Positions 32,093 to 40,698 of a DNA stretch of 64,000 bases are shown here, in pieces (positions within the stretch are counted from its first letter, which is position 1; each line of letters starts with the position of its first letter). The position numbers were made by a program, and so were the translations under genes. This stretch comes from an uncultured Oscillospiraceae bacterium. Its GTDB lineage: Bacteria > Bacillota > Clostridia > Oscillospirales > Oscillospiraceae. The stretch lies in assembly GCA_900768135.1 (NCBI GenBank), contig CAAGBT010000023.1, positions 49,693 to 113,692 on the forward strand. Reading direction: 5' to 3'. The notes below the pieces were generated by a model that searched no databases, had not been told where the DNA came from, and worked only from the letters and a program-made list of their open reading frames with translations.

Positions 32093-32699
32093 AAAGAAGC
32101 TGCGCGTTTCCTGGAGCTTCTGGCTCCTTGTGCTGGCCGCCGCGTTCGTCAGCCCGCTTCTGATCGTGCTTTCGGTTCTGCTGGCCGCCGCGCTGCACGA
32201 GTGCGGGCATTTGCTGGCGCTGCGGCTGTTCCGCGTCGGCGTTGAGCAGCTGCGCCTTTCCGCGCGCGGCGCTTCGCTGCACGCCGCCGGCGTGCGGCGC
32301 CTTTCCTACGGGCGGGAGCTTGCCGTAACGCTTGCAGGGCCTGCGATGAACCTGCTCTGCGGCACGCTTGCGGCGCTTTGCGCGCTTCGCTTTGCATGGG
32401 AGGACGGCTTTGTTCTTGCCGGAGCGCACATTATCCTCTGCGCGTTCAATCTGCTGCCGATCCCGCCGCTTGACGGTTCGCGCGCGCTGTATCTTGTCTC
32501 CGCGTTTCTGTTTGGCCCGCTGGTCGGCGATGCCGTGGCGGCGGTTGTGGGAGGCGTATGCGCGCTTGTGCTGGCGGGCTTCAGCGTATGGCTGCGGCTG
32601 GAAACGGGCGCGGGAACGTTCTTCCTGCTGGCGGCCTGGGCGCTGCTTTTCGGCGCGCTGCCGCAACTGAGGCTTGCGAAAAACGCGGTCAGAGTGTAA
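32079..32699 (+). CDS. spoIVFB: SpoIVFB-like M50 intramembrane metalloprotease
   Basis: A 206-residue site-2 protease. The active site HECGH is at residues 40-44 within a membrane helix, and the second motif LLPIPPLDG near 124-132 supplies the metal-binding Asp. Several further hydrophobic segments are present. The short form without CBS or PDZ domains matches SpoIVFB, which cuts pro-sigma-K in the mother cell during sporulation. Coupling to spoIVFA supports the call. A sigK gene is not in the window. Confidence 0.85.
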   Translation: MLSPEKKLRVSWSFWLLVLAAAFVSPLLIVLSVLLAAALHECGHLLALRLFRVGVEQLRLSARGASLHAAGVRRLSYGRELAVTLAGPAMNLLCGTLAALCALRFAWEDGFVLAGAHIILCAFNLLPIPPLDGSRALYLVSAFLFGPLVGDAVAAVVGGVCALVLAGFSVWLRLETGAGTFFLLAAWALLFGALPQLRLAKNAVRV

Positions 32700-32747
32700 A
32701 ATAGCTGAGAATAGGCGCTGCGCGCCATTTTCGGCTATTTTATTTTC
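32697..32747 (+). terminator. Terminator after spoIVFB
   Basis: AAAATAGCTGA pairs with TCGGCTATTTT around an inner GGCGC/GCGCC hairpin and is followed by ATTTT. It separates spoIVFB from the radical-SAM pair. Confidence 0.75.
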
Positions 32748-32765
32748 GCTTGAGGGAGAATTTTC

Positions 32766-34598
32766 GTGGATAAAAGACTGGAACGCATCCTGCCCCGTGT
32801 GCAGAAGCCCGCGCGCTATGTCGGCGGGGAGTTCAACGCCGTTATGAAAGACAAGAGCAGGGTGGATACCCGCATCGCGTTCTGCTTTCCCGACACCTAT
32901 GAGATCGGGATGTCGAACCTTGGTATGCGCATCCTGTACGGGGTGATGAACGGCATGGAGGGCGTGTGGTGCGAGCGCTGCTTCGCCCCCTGGGGCGATA
33001 TGGAGGAGGAAATGCGCAAGGCGCACATCCCGCTCTACGCGCTGGAGTCGTTCGACCCGATCAGCGCGTTTGACATCATCGCCTTTTCCGTCGGCTATGA
33101 GATGGCGTTTCCGGCCATCCTGAATATGCTGGACCTTGCGGGCGTTCCGCTGCACGCGAGCGAGCGCGCGGCGCTGACGCCGCTGGTCATCGCGGGCGGA
33201 ACGGCCATGTACAACTGCGAGCCGATCGCCGAATTCCTGGATCTTGCCGTGATCGGCGAAGGCGAGGAGATGAATGTGGAGCTGATCGAGCTGCACCGCA
33301 GGGCGCGGCGCGAGGGTTGGAGCAAGCGTGAATTCCTGGTGCGCGCGGCGCAGATCCCCGGGGTCTATGTTCCCAGCCTTTACGAGGTGGACTACAAGGA
33401 TGACGGCACGGTGAAGTCCATCACACCGCACGACGGCGCGCCTGCAACGGTTACCAAGCGCATCATGCAGCGCATGGACGATGCGTATTATCCCACAAAG
33501 ACCATTGTCCCCTCCACTGAGATCGTGCAGGACCGTCCGGCGCTCGAGCTGTTCCGCGGCTGCATCCGCGGCTGCCGCTTCTGCCAGGCGGGATACGTTT
33601 ACCGGCCGGTGCGCTGCCGCTCGGAAAAGCTGCTGGCGCGGTATGCCAGAGAGGTGATCGAGGACTCCGGTTATCAGGAACTGACGTTGTCGTCTCTTTC
33701 CACCTCCGACTACCCGCAGCTTGTGAAGCTGTGCGACGATCTGGAAGAATTCTGCCAGCAGAGGCACCTGAACCTTTCGCTTCCCTCCCTGCGCGCGGAT
33801 AACTTTTCCATGGCGCTGATGGAGCGGCTGCAGAAGAGCCGCAAGACGGGGCTTACCTTTGCGCCGGAGGCCGGCACACAGCGGCTGCGCGATGCGATCA
33901 ACAAAAACCTGACGGAGGAGGATCTGCTCGAATCCTGCCGCCGCGCCTTTGCCGGGGGATACAGCGCAGTCAAGCTTTACTTCATGCTCGGCCTGCCGAC
34001 GGAGACGGACGAGGACGTCCTCGGCATTGCCGATATCGCGGCCGATGTGATGCGCGTCTGGCGCGAAAGCACCTGCAACAAGGCGCGCGGCGTGCGCATC
34101 ACGGTATCGACCTCATGGTTCGTTCCAAAGCCGCATACGGCGTTCCAGTGGGAGCCGCAGATCCCCATCGAGGAATACGAGCGCCGCGTCAGCCTTCTGC
34201 GCGCGGCCATCCGCACGAAGGCTGTGACCTATAACTGGCACCCATCGCCCACGAGCTTTATGGAAGCGGTCATCTCCTGCGGCGACCGCCGCCTGGGCCG
34301 CGTGATTGAAGCGGCGTGGCGCAAGGGCGAAACGCTCAGCGCATGGGAGGATTACTTCCGCCTGGAGCGGTGGATGGAAGCTTTTGAGGAATGCGGCCTC
34401 GACCCGCACTTTTACGCCAACCGCCGCCGCAGCGAAGAAGAGATTCTGCCGTGGAGCATGATCTCCACCGGCGTCTCGCCGCAATATTTCAAGCGCGAGC
34501 ATGCGCGCGCCTACGAGGGCGTGACCACGCCCGACTGCCGCACGCACTGCAATGCCTGCGGCGCGAACGGTTTGGTGGGAGGAAAGTGCGATGTCTAA
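32766..34598 (+). CDS. TIGR03960-family B12-binding-like radical SAM protein
   Basis: A 610-residue protein. The N-terminal part has a cobalamin-binding-like fold (residues about 1-190), followed by the radical-SAM core with FRGCIRGCRFCQAG near 262-275 (CxxxCxxC cluster motif). A C-terminal extension ends with a Cys set (CRTHCNACGANG). TIGR03960 proteins recur in Clostridia next to TIGR03936 partners and the RNase G/L21 genes; their function is unknown. It starts with GTG after GAGGGAGAA. The next gene overlaps it by 8 bases. Confidence 0.9.
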   Translation: MDKRLERILPRVQKPARYVGGEFNAVMKDKSRVDTRIAFCFPDTYEIGMSNLGMRILYGVMNGMEGVWCERCFAPWGDMEEEMRKAHIPLYALESFDPISAFDIIAFSVGYEMAFPAILNMLDLAGVPLHASERAALTPLVIAGGTAMYNCEPIAEFLDLAVIGEGEEMNVELIELHRRARREGWSKREFLVRAAQIPGVYVPSLYEVDYKDDGTVKSITPHDGAPATVTKRIMQRMDDAYYPTKTIVPSTEIVQDRPALELFRGCIRGCRFCQAGYVYRPVRCRSEKLLARYAREVIEDSGYQELTLSSLSTSDYPQLVKLCDDLEEFCQQRHLNLSLPSLRADNFSMALMERLQKSRKTGLTFAPEAGTQRLRDAINKNLTEEDLLESCRRAFAGGYSAVKLYFMLGLPTETDEDVLGIADIAADVMRVWRESTCNKARGVRITVSTSWFVPKPHTAFQWEPQIPIEEYERRVSLLRAAIRTKAVTYNWHPSPTSFMEAVISCGDRRLGRVIEAAWRKGETLSAWEDYFRLERWMEAFEECGLDPHFYANRRRSEEEILPWSMISTGVSPQYFKREHARAYEGVTTPDCRTHCNACGANGLVGGKCDV

Positions 34599-35253
34599 GC
34601 TGAGACTGATTTTTGTTAAGGAGCATCAGGCGTCCTATATTTCGCACCTTGATGTGATGCGCACCTTCCAGCGCGTGTTTCCGCGCGCGGGGCTGTCGCT
34701 GCGCCATTCCAACGGATTTCACCCGCATCCCGTGCTGTCGATCGTGCTGCCGCTCCCCGTAGGGCAGTCGAGCCAGTGCGAACTGCTGGATTTTGAAACG
34801 ATGGAGGACAGCGATGGCACCGGTGTTGCCGCCATGCTCAACACGGGGCTTCCGGCAGGGCTGCGCGTGCTGCAGTGCTACCCTGCAGTGCGCCCCGTGC
34901 GCCAGATGGCGTTCCTGCGCGCGACGCTGGAGCTCGATTATGACGGCGGGGTTCCTGCGGACGCGGCGGGGCGTATCCGCGCGCTGCTTGCGCAGGAGGA
35001 GATCCTTGTGGAAAAGCGCACCAAGCACAAGGGGATGACGGAGCTGAACATCGCGCCGCTCATTCGTTCGCTTACGCTGAGTGAGGGAGCGGACGCGCTG
35101 CGCATGGATGCAGTCGTCGCCGCGCAGGACCCGGGCCTCAACCCCGCGCTGATCGGCGCGGCGGTCGCGCGGCATCTGCCGGACATCGCACCGGATTTCA
35201 CCCGCGTGCGCAGGGAAGAGGTCTATGATGCGGAGATGAACGTCTTTCGCTGA
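34591..35253 (+). CDS. TIGR03936-family radical-SAM-associated protein (DUF2344)
   Basis: A 220-residue protein of the DUF2344 family, beginning KLRLIFVKEHQASYISHLDVM and containing the conserved SNGFHPHP motif. In many bacteria it is fused to the C-terminus of TIGR03960, so the two proteins very likely work together. Here it overlaps that gene by 8 bases (ATGTCTAA). The function is unknown; a role in ribosome or RNA modification is sometimes proposed from gene neighbourhoods. No rng or rplU follows. Confidence 0.9.
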   Translation: MSKLRLIFVKEHQASYISHLDVMRTFQRVFPRAGLSLRHSNGFHPHPVLSIVLPLPVGQSSQCELLDFETMEDSDGTGVAAMLNTGLPAGLRVLQCYPAVRPVRQMAFLRATLELDYDGGVPADAAGRIRALLAQEEILVEKRTKHKGMTELNIAPLIRSLTLSEGADALRMDAVVAAQDPGLNPALIGAAVARHLPDIAPDFTRVRREEVYDAEMNVFR

Positions 35254-35280
35254 TTTTTTTCCGGTATTTGCAAAAAATGC

Positions 35281-35309
35281 TTGCAATTCCATCCGGCGTA
35301 TGATATGCT
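35281..35309 (+). promoter_or_regulatory. Promoter of the rplS operon
   Basis: TTGCAA (35281-35286) and TATGCT (35304-35309) with a 17-base spacer. Transcription would start near 35316, about 98 bases before rplS. Confidence 0.75.
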
Positions 35310-35315
35310 ACCATA

Positions 35316-35400
35316 GCTTGAAAAGGGCGGTCCTCTGCCGTGCGCGGGCGAAAGGCCCAGACGCGCCACAGATAAGCGGTCAAGAACGCCTATAAAACAG
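35316..35400 (+). ncRNA. Candidate L19 (rplS) leader
   Basis: The leader between the promoter and rplS contains GC-rich complementary blocks (GGGCGGTCC, GCGCGGGC...GCCCAGACGCGCC, then GCGGTCAAGAACGCC) that can pair into two or three hairpins. L19 leaders that bind the ribosomal protein are known in Firmicutes; I have not folded or aligned this one. Confidence 0.5.
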
Positions 35401-35413
35401 GAGGAAACAATCC

Positions 35414-35755
35414 ATGGATCTCATCAAAGAGCTTGAAGCTCAGCAGCTGAAGAAGGAAATGCCCGTCGTTAACGTTGGCGATACCGTCCGCGTTCATGTC
35501 AAGATCAAGGAAGGCTCCCGCGAGCGTATTCAGGTCTTCGAGGGCATCGTGATCGCCAAGAAGCACGGCGGTCTGGAGGAGACCTTCACCGTTCGCCGCG
35601 TTGCCTACGGCGTGGGCGTGGAAAAGGTGTTCCCCATCCACTCTCCCCTCATCGAAAAGGTCGAGACGGTGCGTACCGGTTTTGTCCGCCGCGCCAAGCT
35701 GTACTACCTGCGCGACCGCGTTGGCAAGGCGGCCAAGATCCGCGAGAAGCTGTAA
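35414..35755 (+). CDS. rplS: 50S ribosomal protein L19
   Basis: A 113-residue ribosomal protein at the 30S/50S interface. The sequence DTVRVHVKIKEGSRERIQVF, then IEKVETVRTGFVRRAKLYYL and a terminal KAAKIREKL is canonical. It has the AGGAGG ribosome binding site and a probable autoregulatory leader. It heads the rplS-lepB-rbgA-rnhB-yraN order typical of Firmicutes but is followed by its own terminator. Confidence 0.99.
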   Translation: MDLIKELEAQQLKKEMPVVNVGDTVRVHVKIKEGSRERIQVFEGIVIAKKHGGLEETFTVRRVAYGVGVEKVFPIHSPLIEKVETVRTGFVRRAKLYYLRDRVGKAAKIREKL

Positions 35756-35773
35756 GCAAAGCATCAGGAGCAA

Positions 35774-35803
35774 AAAAGCGTGGCGTATGCCGCGCTTTTT
35801 TTG
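35774..35803 (+). terminator. Terminator after rplS
   Basis: GCGTGGC pairs with GCCGCGC around GTAT, followed by a run of seven T residues. Confidence 0.85.
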
Positions 35804-35882
35804 TTGCCTTTTCCGCAAAGCGTGATAAAATAATACAATAGTGATTCAGGCGCATTTGTGCGCCGCTTGGGGAGTTTTTGCC

Positions 35883-36524
35883 ATGGATGAATTGAACAGA
35901 AATACCGAACAGGCCGGCAAAACGGCGGAGGGCGCTGCGGAGAGCGGCGGAGAGATTGTGGAAAAGATCCCGGGACGCGACGTTTACGAGACGGTGTCCT
36001 CGCTGGTTTCGGCGCTGTTGGCGGTGGTGCTGGTTTTTACGTTCCTTGTGCGCATGATGGGCGTCGAGGGGCCATCGATGATCCCAACGCTTCAGGACGG
36101 GGACCGGCTTCTCGTGGTCAACTCCACGATCTGCGGGGACTACCGGGTGGGAGATATCGTCATCGCCCGCAAGGAGAGCTTCGACAGTAAGCCCATCGTC
36201 AAGCGGGTCATTGCAACGGCGGGGCAGACAGTGGATATCGACTTTGCGCTTGGCCGCGTTTATGTGGACGGCGAGCTGCTGGAGGAGGACTACATCAACG
36301 ACCTGACGTACCGCGAGGAGGGGACGCAGTTTCCGCTCGTTGTGCCGGAGGGCGAGGTTTTTCTGCTGGGCGACAATCGCAACCATTCCAACGACAGCCG
36401 CGATTCCTCTCTCGGCACGGTGGACGAACGCCTGCTGATCGGCAAGGCGGTTTTTCTGCTGTTTCCCGGCAAGGATTATCTGAACGGGCAACGCGATTTC
36501 GGGCGCTTTGGCCTGCTTGACTGA
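35883..36524 (+). CDS. lepB: Signal peptidase I
   Basis: A 213-residue type I signal peptidase. One N-terminal membrane helix (about 38-57) is preceded by an unusually acidic, Glu/Gly-rich cytoplasmic tail of about 30 residues. The catalytic Ser65 is in GPSMIPTL and Lys107 in VKRVIA; the later box GDNRNHSNDSRD is intact. It removes signal peptides outside the membrane. It sits between rplS and rbgA. The start follows a weak GGAG site 10 bases upstream. Confidence 0.96.
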   Translation: MDELNRNTEQAGKTAEGAAESGGEIVEKIPGRDVYETVSSLVSALLAVVLVFTFLVRMMGVEGPSMIPTLQDGDRLLVVNSTICGDYRVGDIVIARKESFDSKPIVKRVIATAGQTVDIDFALGRVYVDGELLEEDYINDLTYREEGTQFPLVVPEGEVFLLGDNRNHSNDSRDSSLGTVDERLLIGKAVFLLFPGKDYLNGQRDFGRFGLLD

Positions 36525-36534
36525 GGAGGGAGCC

Positions 36535-37404
36535 ATGCAGCTGGAATCTTTAAGCTGGTTTCCGGGACATATGACCAAGACCCGCCGCATGATCGCATCG
36601 GAGCTTGGCAATGTGGACGCCGTGTGCGAAATTCTGGACGCGCGCATCCCCATGAGCAGCCGCAACCCGGATGTGGATGAGCTGACGGCGGGCAAGCCGC
36701 GCATTGTGATCCTTAACCGTGTGGATCAGGCCGACCCGGACATGACGAAACGGTGGACGGCGTATTTCCGCTCGCTCGGCTATGCCGTGATCGGGACAGA
36801 TGCCCGCCAGGGCGGCGGCGTAAAGCAATTTCCCGCCGCCGTACGCACGCTGCTGCGGGAGAAGCTCGCCGCTTACGAGGCGAAGGGGCAGGTCGGGCGC
36901 GTGCTGCGCGTGATGGTTCTTGGAATCCCAAACGTTGGAAAATCAACATTCATCAACAAGGTGTCCGGGCGCAGGAGCGCCAGGGCGGAGGATCGCCCCG
37001 GCGTGACCCGCGCAAAGCAGTGGGTGCCGGTGGACAAAACGCTGGAGCTGCTCGATACGCCGGGCATTCTCTGGCCAAAATTTGAGGACAGCGCCGTTGG
37101 GATTCGCCTGGCCTTTACCGGAGCCATCCGCGACGAGGTGGTGGATGTGGACGAGCTGGCCATGCGCCTGATGGACTATCTGGGGAAAAATTATCCGAAG
37201 GCGCTGGAAGAGCGCTACCGGATCGCCGTGTCGGAGGAGGACAACGGCCTTACGCTGCTGGAAAAGGCCGGGCGCAGGCGCGGGTTCCTTATTTCCGGCG
37301 GCGAGGTGGATATTGAGCGCATGAGCCGTATCCTGCTCGATGAGTTCCGCGGCGGCAAGCTCGGGCGCTTCACGCTGGAGACGCCGCCGGAGGAAACGGC
37401 ATGA
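36535..37404 (+). CDS. rbgA: Ribosome biogenesis GTPase RbgA/YlqF
   Basis: A 289-residue circularly permuted GTPase. The start WFPGHMTKTRRMI is diagnostic; G4 (NRVD) precedes G1 (GIPNVGKST) and G3 (DTPG), as expected. RbgA acts in late 50S assembly. It lies 10 bp after lepB and overlaps rnhB by four bases (ATGA). Ribosome binding site GAGGAGGGAG. Confidence 0.97.
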   Translation: MQLESLSWFPGHMTKTRRMIASELGNVDAVCEILDARIPMSSRNPDVDELTAGKPRIVILNRVDQADPDMTKRWTAYFRSLGYAVIGTDARQGGGVKQFPAAVRTLLREKLAAYEAKGQVGRVLRVMVLGIPNVGKSTFINKVSGRRSARAEDRPGVTRAKQWVPVDKTLELLDTPGILWPKFEDSAVGIRLAFTGAIRDEVVDVDELAMRLMDYLGKNYPKALEERYRIAVSEEDNGLTLLEKAGRRRGFLISGGEVDIERMSRILLDEFRGGKLGRFTLETPPEETA

Positions 37405-38024
37405 GCGTTGATCTGCATCTGGAAGAGGAGGCCCGCGCGGCGGGCTTTTCCACCGTCTGCGGCGCGGATGAGGCGGGCGCAGGGCCTTTGATGGGGCCGG
37501 TCTACGCCGCCGCCGTTATTCTGCCGGAGGGCTGCGCGATCGACGGGCTGGACGATTCAAAGAAGCTGACGGAAAAGCGCCGCGAGGCGCTGTTTCCCGT
37601 CATCTGCGAAAAGGCCGCCGCCTACGCTGTCGCGTCCGTTGATGAGAAGGAGATCGATGCAACGGACATTTTGAGTGCCCGCATGAAGGCCATGCAGCTG
37701 GCCATCGATGCGCTGGGGATTCCCGCCGACTTCGCCCTTATCGACGGCAACCGCGACCATGGCGCGCACGCGGCGATCCTTACGCCGCACCGCACGATCG
37801 TCGGGGGAGACGGGATAAGCCTCAGCATTGCGGCGGCAAGCGTGCTGGCCAAGGTCAGCCGCGACCGCTATGTTGCGGAGGTGCTGGATCCCATGTACCC
37901 CGAGTATCAGTTCGCCAGGCACAAGGGCTACGCTACAAAGCTCCACTATGAAATGCTTGATCGCTATGGCCCGAGTCCTGTACACCGCATGACGTTTCTC
38001 AAAAAGTGGGAGGCGCGGCGATGA
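37401..38024 (+). CDS. rnhB: Ribonuclease HII
   Basis: A 207-residue RNase HII with the motif GADEAGAGPLMGPV (Asp23, Glu24) and later catalytic acids in IDGNRDH and AASVLAKVSRDRY. It removes ribonucleotides from DNA and RNA primers. Translation is coupled to rbgA (ATGA overlap) and to the next gene (ATGA overlap). Confidence 0.97.
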   Translation: MSVDLHLEEEARAAGFSTVCGADEAGAGPLMGPVYAAAVILPEGCAIDGLDDSKKLTEKRREALFPVICEKAAAYAVASVDEKEIDATDILSARMKAMQLAIDALGIPADFALIDGNRDHGAHAAILTPHRTIVGGDGISLSIAAASVLAKVSRDRYVAEVLDPMYPEYQFARHKGYATKLHYEMLDRYGPSPVHRMTFLKKWEARR

Positions 38025-38380
38025 GTACGAAGCAGGATGGCGACTGGGGCGAATCGCTGGTTGCGGAGTATCTGGCTGCGCGCGGCTGCCGCATCCTGGA
38101 AAGGGAATGGCGCTGCCGCTTCGGCGAGATCGACCTCATCGCCGAGCAGAACGGCACGCTGCTGTTTGTTGAGGTCAAGCTGCGCACAAACCTGCGATAC
38201 GGCGCGCCGCGCGAGTTCGTTACGGCAGCCAAGCAGAAGAAGCTGCGCGCGGCTGCGCTGCTTTACCTGAGCCAGCGCGATGCGGACGTTCCGGCCCGCT
38301 TTGATGTGGCGGAGGTCTATACCGACGCGCATCACGATCCGGCGCACACGCGCGTGGTATATCTGGAAAACGTATTCTGA
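38021..38380 (+). CDS. YraN/UPF0102 family protein
   Basis: A 119-residue protein of the UPF0102 family, with the nuclease-like core GESLVAEYLAARGCRILERE, GEIDLIAEQNGTLLFVEVK (the D...EVK pattern of Holliday-junction-resolvase folds). Its role is unknown. It starts within the rnhB stop codon, the same order as in many Firmicutes. Confidence 0.93.
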   Translation: MSTKQDGDWGESLVAEYLAARGCRILEREWRCRFGEIDLIAEQNGTLLFVEVKLRTNLRYGAPREFVTAAKQKKLRAAALLYLSQRDADVPARFDVAEVYTDAHHDPAHTRVVYLENVF

Positions 38381-38403
38381 TCGGAACGGAAGGGAGGCCG
38401 GCG

Positions 38404-39093
38404 ATGGCGCTGTATGCGATCGGAGATCTGCATCTTTCCCTTGGCGCGGATAAGCCGATGGACGTCTTTGGCCCGAAGTGGGAGAATTACGTTGAGCGCA
38501 TCCGCGAAAATTTCTCCCGCCTGCGGGAGGATGATGTGACGGTGCTTGCGGGCGATACCTCGTGGGGGATCTCGCTGGAGCAGGCGCTGCCAGATTTCCG
38601 GTTCATCGATGCGCTGCCCGGCAGAAAGCTCCTGCTCAAGGGCAACCACGACTACTGGTGGGGAACGGCTTCAAAGATGAAAAAGTTCTTTGCCGCACAC
38701 GATATCACCACGCTCGACATCCTGTATAACAACGCCTTCGTCTATGGCGATCATGCCGTCTGCGGCACGCGCGGCTGGTTTTACGAGGAGGACGCTGCCG
38801 GAACGCACACGGGCAAGATGCTTGCGCGCGAGGCGATGCGGCTGGAGGCGTCGCTCAGGGCGGCGGAGGGGAAGCCCGTCTTCTGCTTTCTGCATTACCC
38901 TCCGCTCTATCAGGGGTATCAATGCCCGGAAATGCTTGCCCTGCTCGACCAGTATGAGGTCGAACGCTGCTATTACGGTCACCTGCACGGCTACACGCAC
39001 CGCCGCGCGTTTGAGGGGCGGCGCGGGAAAACCGACTATGCGCTGATCTCGGCGGATTATGTCGCCTTCCAGCCGGTGAAAATTTACGATTAA
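38404..39093 (+). CDS. Metallophosphoesterase
   Basis: A 229-residue calcineurin-like phosphoesterase with metal motifs GDLHLS, GDTSWG, KGNHDYWWG and GHLHGYTH. It is cytoplasmic; the substrate may be a nucleotide or a phosphoprotein. It lies 23 bp after the yraN gene, in the same direction, and is probably the last member of this operon. The ATG follows GAAGGGAGGC. Confidence 0.93.
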   Translation: MALYAIGDLHLSLGADKPMDVFGPKWENYVERIRENFSRLREDDVTVLAGDTSWGISLEQALPDFRFIDALPGRKLLLKGNHDYWWGTASKMKKFFAAHDITTLDILYNNAFVYGDHAVCGTRGWFYEEDAAGTHTGKMLAREAMRLEASLRAAEGKPVFCFLHYPPLYQGYQCPEMLALLDQYEVERCYYGHLHGYTHRRAFEGRRGKTDYALISADYVAFQPVKIYD

Positions 39094-39140
39094 GACAAAA
39101 ATTGATGCAAAAAGGGGTAGTAATTTCCTGAAACGTATGG

Positions 39141-39146
39141 TACAAT
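39141..39146 (+). promoter_or_regulatory. Extended -10 of tig
   Basis: TACAAT with a TGG extension, about 52 bases before tig. The -35 hexamer (TAGTAA) is poor. Confidence 0.5.
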
Positions 39147-39197
39147 ACCACTTTGCAAAAGCATCATTATGATGTTAATACGGAGGAAAAAGAAATC

Positions 39198-40583
39198 ATG
39201 ACTGTCAAAAATGTTGAAAAGCTGGAAAAGAGCAGAGTTGCCGTGACCGTCGAGGTCGGCGCGGAGGAATTCGAATCCGCCGTTGCCAAGGCTTACGCCA
39301 AGGCGCGCAATAAGCTCAGCATCCCCGGCTTCCGCCCCGGCAAGGCCCCCCGCAAGATGATCGAGAAGCTCTACGGCGCGGGCGTGTTCTACAGCGATGC
39401 CGTTGACATCGCTCTGCCCAAGGCATATACGCAGGCGATCGGCTCCAGCGCGCTCGATGTGATCGGCTATCCCGAGATCGAGATCGTGGACGACAAGATC
39501 GATGAAAACGGCTTTACCTTCAAGGCGACCGTCGCCGTTTACCCCGAGGTCAAGCTTGGCGAGTACAAGGGACTGACTGCGGAAAAGGAAGAGGTCAAAG
39601 TCAGCGCAGACGACGTTAAGGAGCGCCTGAATGAAATGGCCGAGCGCAACTCCCGTCTCGTTTCTGTGGACCGCAAGGCCAAGAAGGGCGACATCGCTGT
39701 GATCGACTTCGAGGGCTTCGACAACGGCGAGGCGTTTGAAGGCGGCAAGGGCGAAAATTACGAGCTTGAGCTTGGCTCCGGCAGTTTCGTCCCCGGCTTT
39801 GAGGATCAGGTCATCGGCATGAAGGCCGGCGATGAGAAGGATCTCGACATCACCTTCCCCGAGGACTATCACAAGGACCTTGCCGGCAAGAAGGTCGTCT
39901 TCCACGTTAAGGCGAAGGAGATCAAGTGCAAGGAGCTGCCCAAGCTCGACGATGATTTTGCCAAGGACGTGTCCGAGTATGACACGCTCAAGGAGCTTAA
40001 GGACAGCATCAAGCGCGAGATCACCGAGCAGCACGAGCAGGCGGCCAAGTATGCCGTGGAAAACGCGCTGATGGAAAAGGTCGCCGAGGGGATCGAATGC
40101 GATATCCCCGATGCGATGATCGACGAGCAGTGCGCCCGCTTCCTTGAGGAGTTCAAGCAGCGCTTACAGTCGCAGGGCATCCCCTATGACCAGTACTGCA
40201 AAATGACCGGCATGGACGAAAAGAAGTTCCTGGAAGAAGGCAAGGAGCCCGCCACCCGCCAGGTTCGCCTCGATCTTGCCGTCGAAGCTATCATCAAGGA
40301 AGAGAAGCTGGACGTGACCGACGAGGAGGTCGAGCAGCAGTACAAGGATCTTGCCGAGAAGTATGGCATGGAGCTTGACGAGCTGAAAAAGTACCTTGAT
40401 GTGATGAGCGTCCGTACGCAGCTGCTGCGCGAAAAGGCTGTCAAGCTTGTGGTGGACAGCGCCAAGATCGAAAAGAAGAAACCCGCCAAAAAGGAAGAGA
40501 CTGAGGCCGAGGGCGAAGAAAAGCCCGCCAAGAAGGCCGCTGCCAAAAAGTCTGCCAAGAAGGAAGAAGAGACGGCTGAATAA
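39198..40583 (+). CDS. tig: Trigger factor
   Basis: A 461-residue ribosome-associated chaperone and prolyl isomerase. The ribosome-binding loop GFRPGKAPRKMIE is present, followed by the FKBP-type domain (KKGDIAVIDFEGF...FPEDYHKDLAGKKVVFHV) and a helical C-terminal domain. A charged Lys/Glu/Ala-rich tail of about 35 residues extends the C-terminus, common in high-GC Clostridia. It heads the tig-clpP-clpX-lon-engB order. Start after GGAGGAAAAAGAA. Confidence 0.98.
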   Translation: MTVKNVEKLEKSRVAVTVEVGAEEFESAVAKAYAKARNKLSIPGFRPGKAPRKMIEKLYGAGVFYSDAVDIALPKAYTQAIGSSALDVIGYPEIEIVDDKIDENGFTFKATVAVYPEVKLGEYKGLTAEKEEVKVSADDVKERLNEMAERNSRLVSVDRKAKKGDIAVIDFEGFDNGEAFEGGKGENYELELGSGSFVPGFEDQVIGMKAGDEKDLDITFPEDYHKDLAGKKVVFHVKAKEIKCKELPKLDDDFAKDVSEYDTLKELKDSIKREITEQHEQAAKYAVENALMEKVAEGIECDIPDAMIDEQCARFLEEFKQRLQSQGIPYDQYCKMTGMDEKKFLEEGKEPATRQVRLDLAVEAIIKEEKLDVTDEEVEQQYKDLAEKYGMELDELKKYLDVMSVRTQLLREKAVKLVVDSAKIEKKKPAKKEETEAEGEEKPAKKAAAKKSAKKEEETAE

Positions 40584-40615
40584 TCCGTGCGGCGGCTATA
40601 ATAGAAAGAAATGAC

Positions 40616-40650
40616 GATCAACCACAAATGAACTTCATTTGTGGTTGATC
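40616..40650. repeat. Perfect 17-bp palindrome between tig and clpP
   Basis: GATCAACCACAAATGAA is followed, after one base, by its exact complement. No T-run follows on either side, so it is not a normal terminator. It could be an mRNA processing or stabilising hairpin, or a protein-binding site. Confidence 0.85.
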
Positions 40651-40698
40651 GCGTACATACCGCAAATTTGAACAGGGTATGAACAAGGAGGTAACGAA

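Noticed and set aside
40616..40650. An intrinsic terminator between tig and clpP
   Set aside because: The palindrome is perfect but no T-run follows on either strand.
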